From: Acholeplasmataceae bacterium | GTDB taxonomy: Bacteria; Bacillota_I; Bacilli_A; Izemoplasmatales; Hujiaoplasmataceae | Assembly (NCBI GenBank): GCA_012515085.1 | Contig: JAAYZB010000160.1 | Location: 1-6,712 of the forward strand | Reading direction: 5' to 3' | DNA length: 6,712 bases | Shown: positions 5,691 to 6,712 of the stretch, piece after piece | Numbering within the stretch: position 1 is the first letter of the stretch | Layout: each line of letters opens with the position of its first letter | Notes under the pieces: generated by a model | Database searches by the model: none | What the model saw: the letters and a program-made list of their open reading frames with translations, nothing else | Told to the model about the DNA's origin: nothing | Translations under genes and position numbers: made by a program

Positions 5691-5719
5691 ATTCTAACAT
5701 ACCCATTTTGAGATTGCAA
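5691..5719 (-). promoter_or_regulatory. sigmaA-type promoter of the SipW-dependent operon
   Basis: On the minus strand a TTGCAA -35 (5719-5714), a 17-bp spacer and a TAGAAT -10 (5696-5691) with the TG extension give a good housekeeping promoter. Expected initiation near 5684 places the aptamer about 24 nt into the transcript and gives a leader of about 180 nt. Confidence 0.75.
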
Positions 5720-5894
5720 ACGATATGCTCACCAGTATTTTTACACTAAAAAAATCAATCCGTCTATCCTGTTTTTATATCTTAGAATGATACATGACAT
5801 CAATATCTATTGTAATCGACTCAAACATGACTTTCATTGCCTGTTGGGATGAGTTATGTCTTGATAAATTCATTATCGATGCTTTTCTGAATAT
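5720..5894. other. AT-rich intergenic stretch between divergent promoters, no supported gene
   Basis: The gene-free region 5504-5957 holds the riboswitch leader and both promoters; this is its remaining middle part. It contains only short open frames without ribosome sites: a 34-residue frame on plus (5794-5898) and a 32-residue frame on minus (5775-5873). I see no tRNA, terminator or clear operator here. Confidence 0.6.
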
Positions 5895-5925
5895 TTGATT
5901 CCAAAGTTCCCTTGTATGATAAAAT
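5895..5925 (+). promoter_or_regulatory. Probable promoter of the GH31 gene
   Basis: An extended -10 reads TGATAAAAT (5917-5925). A TTGATT -35-like hexamer stands at 5895-5900 with a rather long 19-bp spacer. Transcription from about 5932 would give a leader of some 25 nt before the ATG at 5958. Confidence 0.5.
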
Positions 5926-5957
5926 AAGGATGTGTATGCTTTCTATCGGAGGTTTCC

Positions 5958-6712
5958 ATGCGTTCTGTGAATTTTCCTTTTCCGAGCAAAGGAAAGGCAA
6001 AACCGGATATGACCATTGAAGTGGGAAACTATCGTTTTAGTATTCTCACAACTCGTCTGATTCGGATCGAATATTCAGCCACCCAGCAATTTTTGGATCA
6101 GCCCACTCAAACCGTTTGGAGTCGGGATTTTCAAGTTGTTCCCTATCAAGTGACAGAGGAGTCATCGCGAACCACAATTGAGACCGAGGATATCGTATTA
6201 CTTTGCACTAATCCTACTATCTATTCAAAATCGTCGGGGTTCATCACCTTGAAGTCTTCTGAAGTCACTTGGTATTTTGGCGAAGAGTGTCCGAATCTTT
6301 TTGGCACCGCACGAACTTTGGATTTGATATCTGGGAGCACCCCCTTAAAAAATGGCGTTATTTCTCAGTCGGGAATCGCCATTCTCGATGATTCCAAGTC
6401 ACTGCCACTAAACGTCTCCGGTAGAGTAGACCCAATCACTCATACAAGGATCGATCTCTACTGTTTTGCCTATGGTCATGATTATTTAGCCGCCGTTCGT
6501 GATTACTATCATTTATCTGGTGCTTTGCCCTTGATTCCTCGGTACGCTTTCGGTAACTGGTGGAGCAAGTATTGGCCTTATCGAGATCGGGATTTCCTCG
6601 AGGTTGTCCACCAGTTTCACCAATTGAATATTCCTTTATCGGTTCTAGTCATCGATATGGATTGGCACATCACCGAGATCGAAGGAGTGCAAGATTATTG
6701 GCAAGGTTGGAC
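5958..6712 (+). CDS. Glycoside hydrolase family 31 (alpha-glucosidase/alpha-xylosidase type), N-terminal part, cut by window end
   Basis: The frame is open for 251 codons to the window edge. The ATG at 5958 has GGAGG (5948-5952) five bases before it. Residues 1 to about 185 form the N-terminal beta-sandwich expected in GH31, with VGNYRFSILTTRLIRIEYS near the start and an FGTARTLD-like loop that often borders the active site. The catalytic (beta/alpha)8 barrel starts at PLIPRYAFGNWWSKYWPY (from residue 191) and reaches VLVIDMDWH (Asp233, Asp235), a classic GH31 substrate-binding strand. The nucleophile and acid/base aspartates lie beyond the window. No signal peptide is visible, so the enzyme is probably cytoplasmic and releases alpha-linked glucose or xylose from oligosaccharides. 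It is transcribed away from the secretion operon; a functional link is not shown. Confidence 0.93.
   Translation, partial: MRSVNFPFPSKGKAKPDMTIEVGNYRFSILTTRLIRIEYSATQQFLDQPTQTVWSRDFQVVPYQVTEESSRTTIETEDIVLLCTNPTIYSKSSGFITLKSSEVTWYFGEECPNLFGTARTLDLISGSTPLKNGVISQSGIAILDDSKSLPLNVSGRVDPITHTRIDLYCFAYGHDYLAAVRDYYHLSGALPLIPRYAFGNWWSKYWPYRDRDFLEVVHQFHQLNIPLSVLVIDMDWHITEIEGVQDYWQGW

Noticed and set aside
5794..5898. 34-residue plus-strand frame in the divergent intergenic region
   Set aside because: There is no Shine-Dalgarno, it runs into the GH31 -35 region, and composition gives no family signal.
1..6712. CRISPR array, tRNA, rRNA, insertion sequence ends or prophage genes
   Set aside because: No spaced repeat array, cloverleaf, transposase motif or long terminal inverted repeat was found on either strand.

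Overview
The window looks like chromosomal DNA from a low-to-mid GC Bacillota-type bacterium. The evidence is strong GGAGG-type ribosome binding sites, TATAAT-like promoters, a SipW-type signal peptidase with cognate secreted proteins, and a UPF0316/DUF2179 gene. Tryptophan is encoded by TGG and TGA serves as a stop, so the standard code fits. A free-living wall-less relative (Izemoplasma/Acholeplasma-like) is possible but is only a guess.

Left part (1-2160): the end of a UPF0316/DUF2179 membrane-protein gene is followed 39 bp later by a complete HAD-IIA phosphatase gene, both on the plus strand. They meet a convergent EamA/DMT-type transporter gene on the minus strand at a hairpin with T-runs on both sides.

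Centre (2164-5719, all minus strand): a five-gene secretion operon, read from right to left. The order is: a small secreted protein (5018-5503), a second small secreted paralogue (4395-4979), a third paralogue with an apparently uncleaved membrane anchor (3767-4342), a dedicated SipW-like signal peptidase I (3192-3770), and a larger secreted protein of unknown fold (2213-3178). A terminator closes it at 2164-2198. The two small proteins share the cleavage-site block AYA|WWD at identical positions, and the last protein has AYG|YFD. The layout resembles the tapA-sipW-tasA matrix-fibre operons of Bacillus, but the proteins are divergent.

The operon has a leader of about 180 nt with a sigmaA-like promoter (5691-5719), then a c-di-GMP-I (GEMM-I) riboswitch aptamer (5588-5660), whose 3' part is also the 5' arm of a strong intrinsic terminator (5565-5605). 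This arrangement predicts that c-di-GMP binding blocks the terminator and switches on a secreted surface or matrix fibre system. That is the most interesting result in the window. The aptamer keeps the G expected for c-di-GMP selectivity and shows a compensatory pair swap.

Right edge (5895-6712): a divergently transcribed GH31 alpha-glycosidase gene with its own promoter, cut off by the window end after 251 codons. Between the two promoters (5720-5894) there is no convincing gene.
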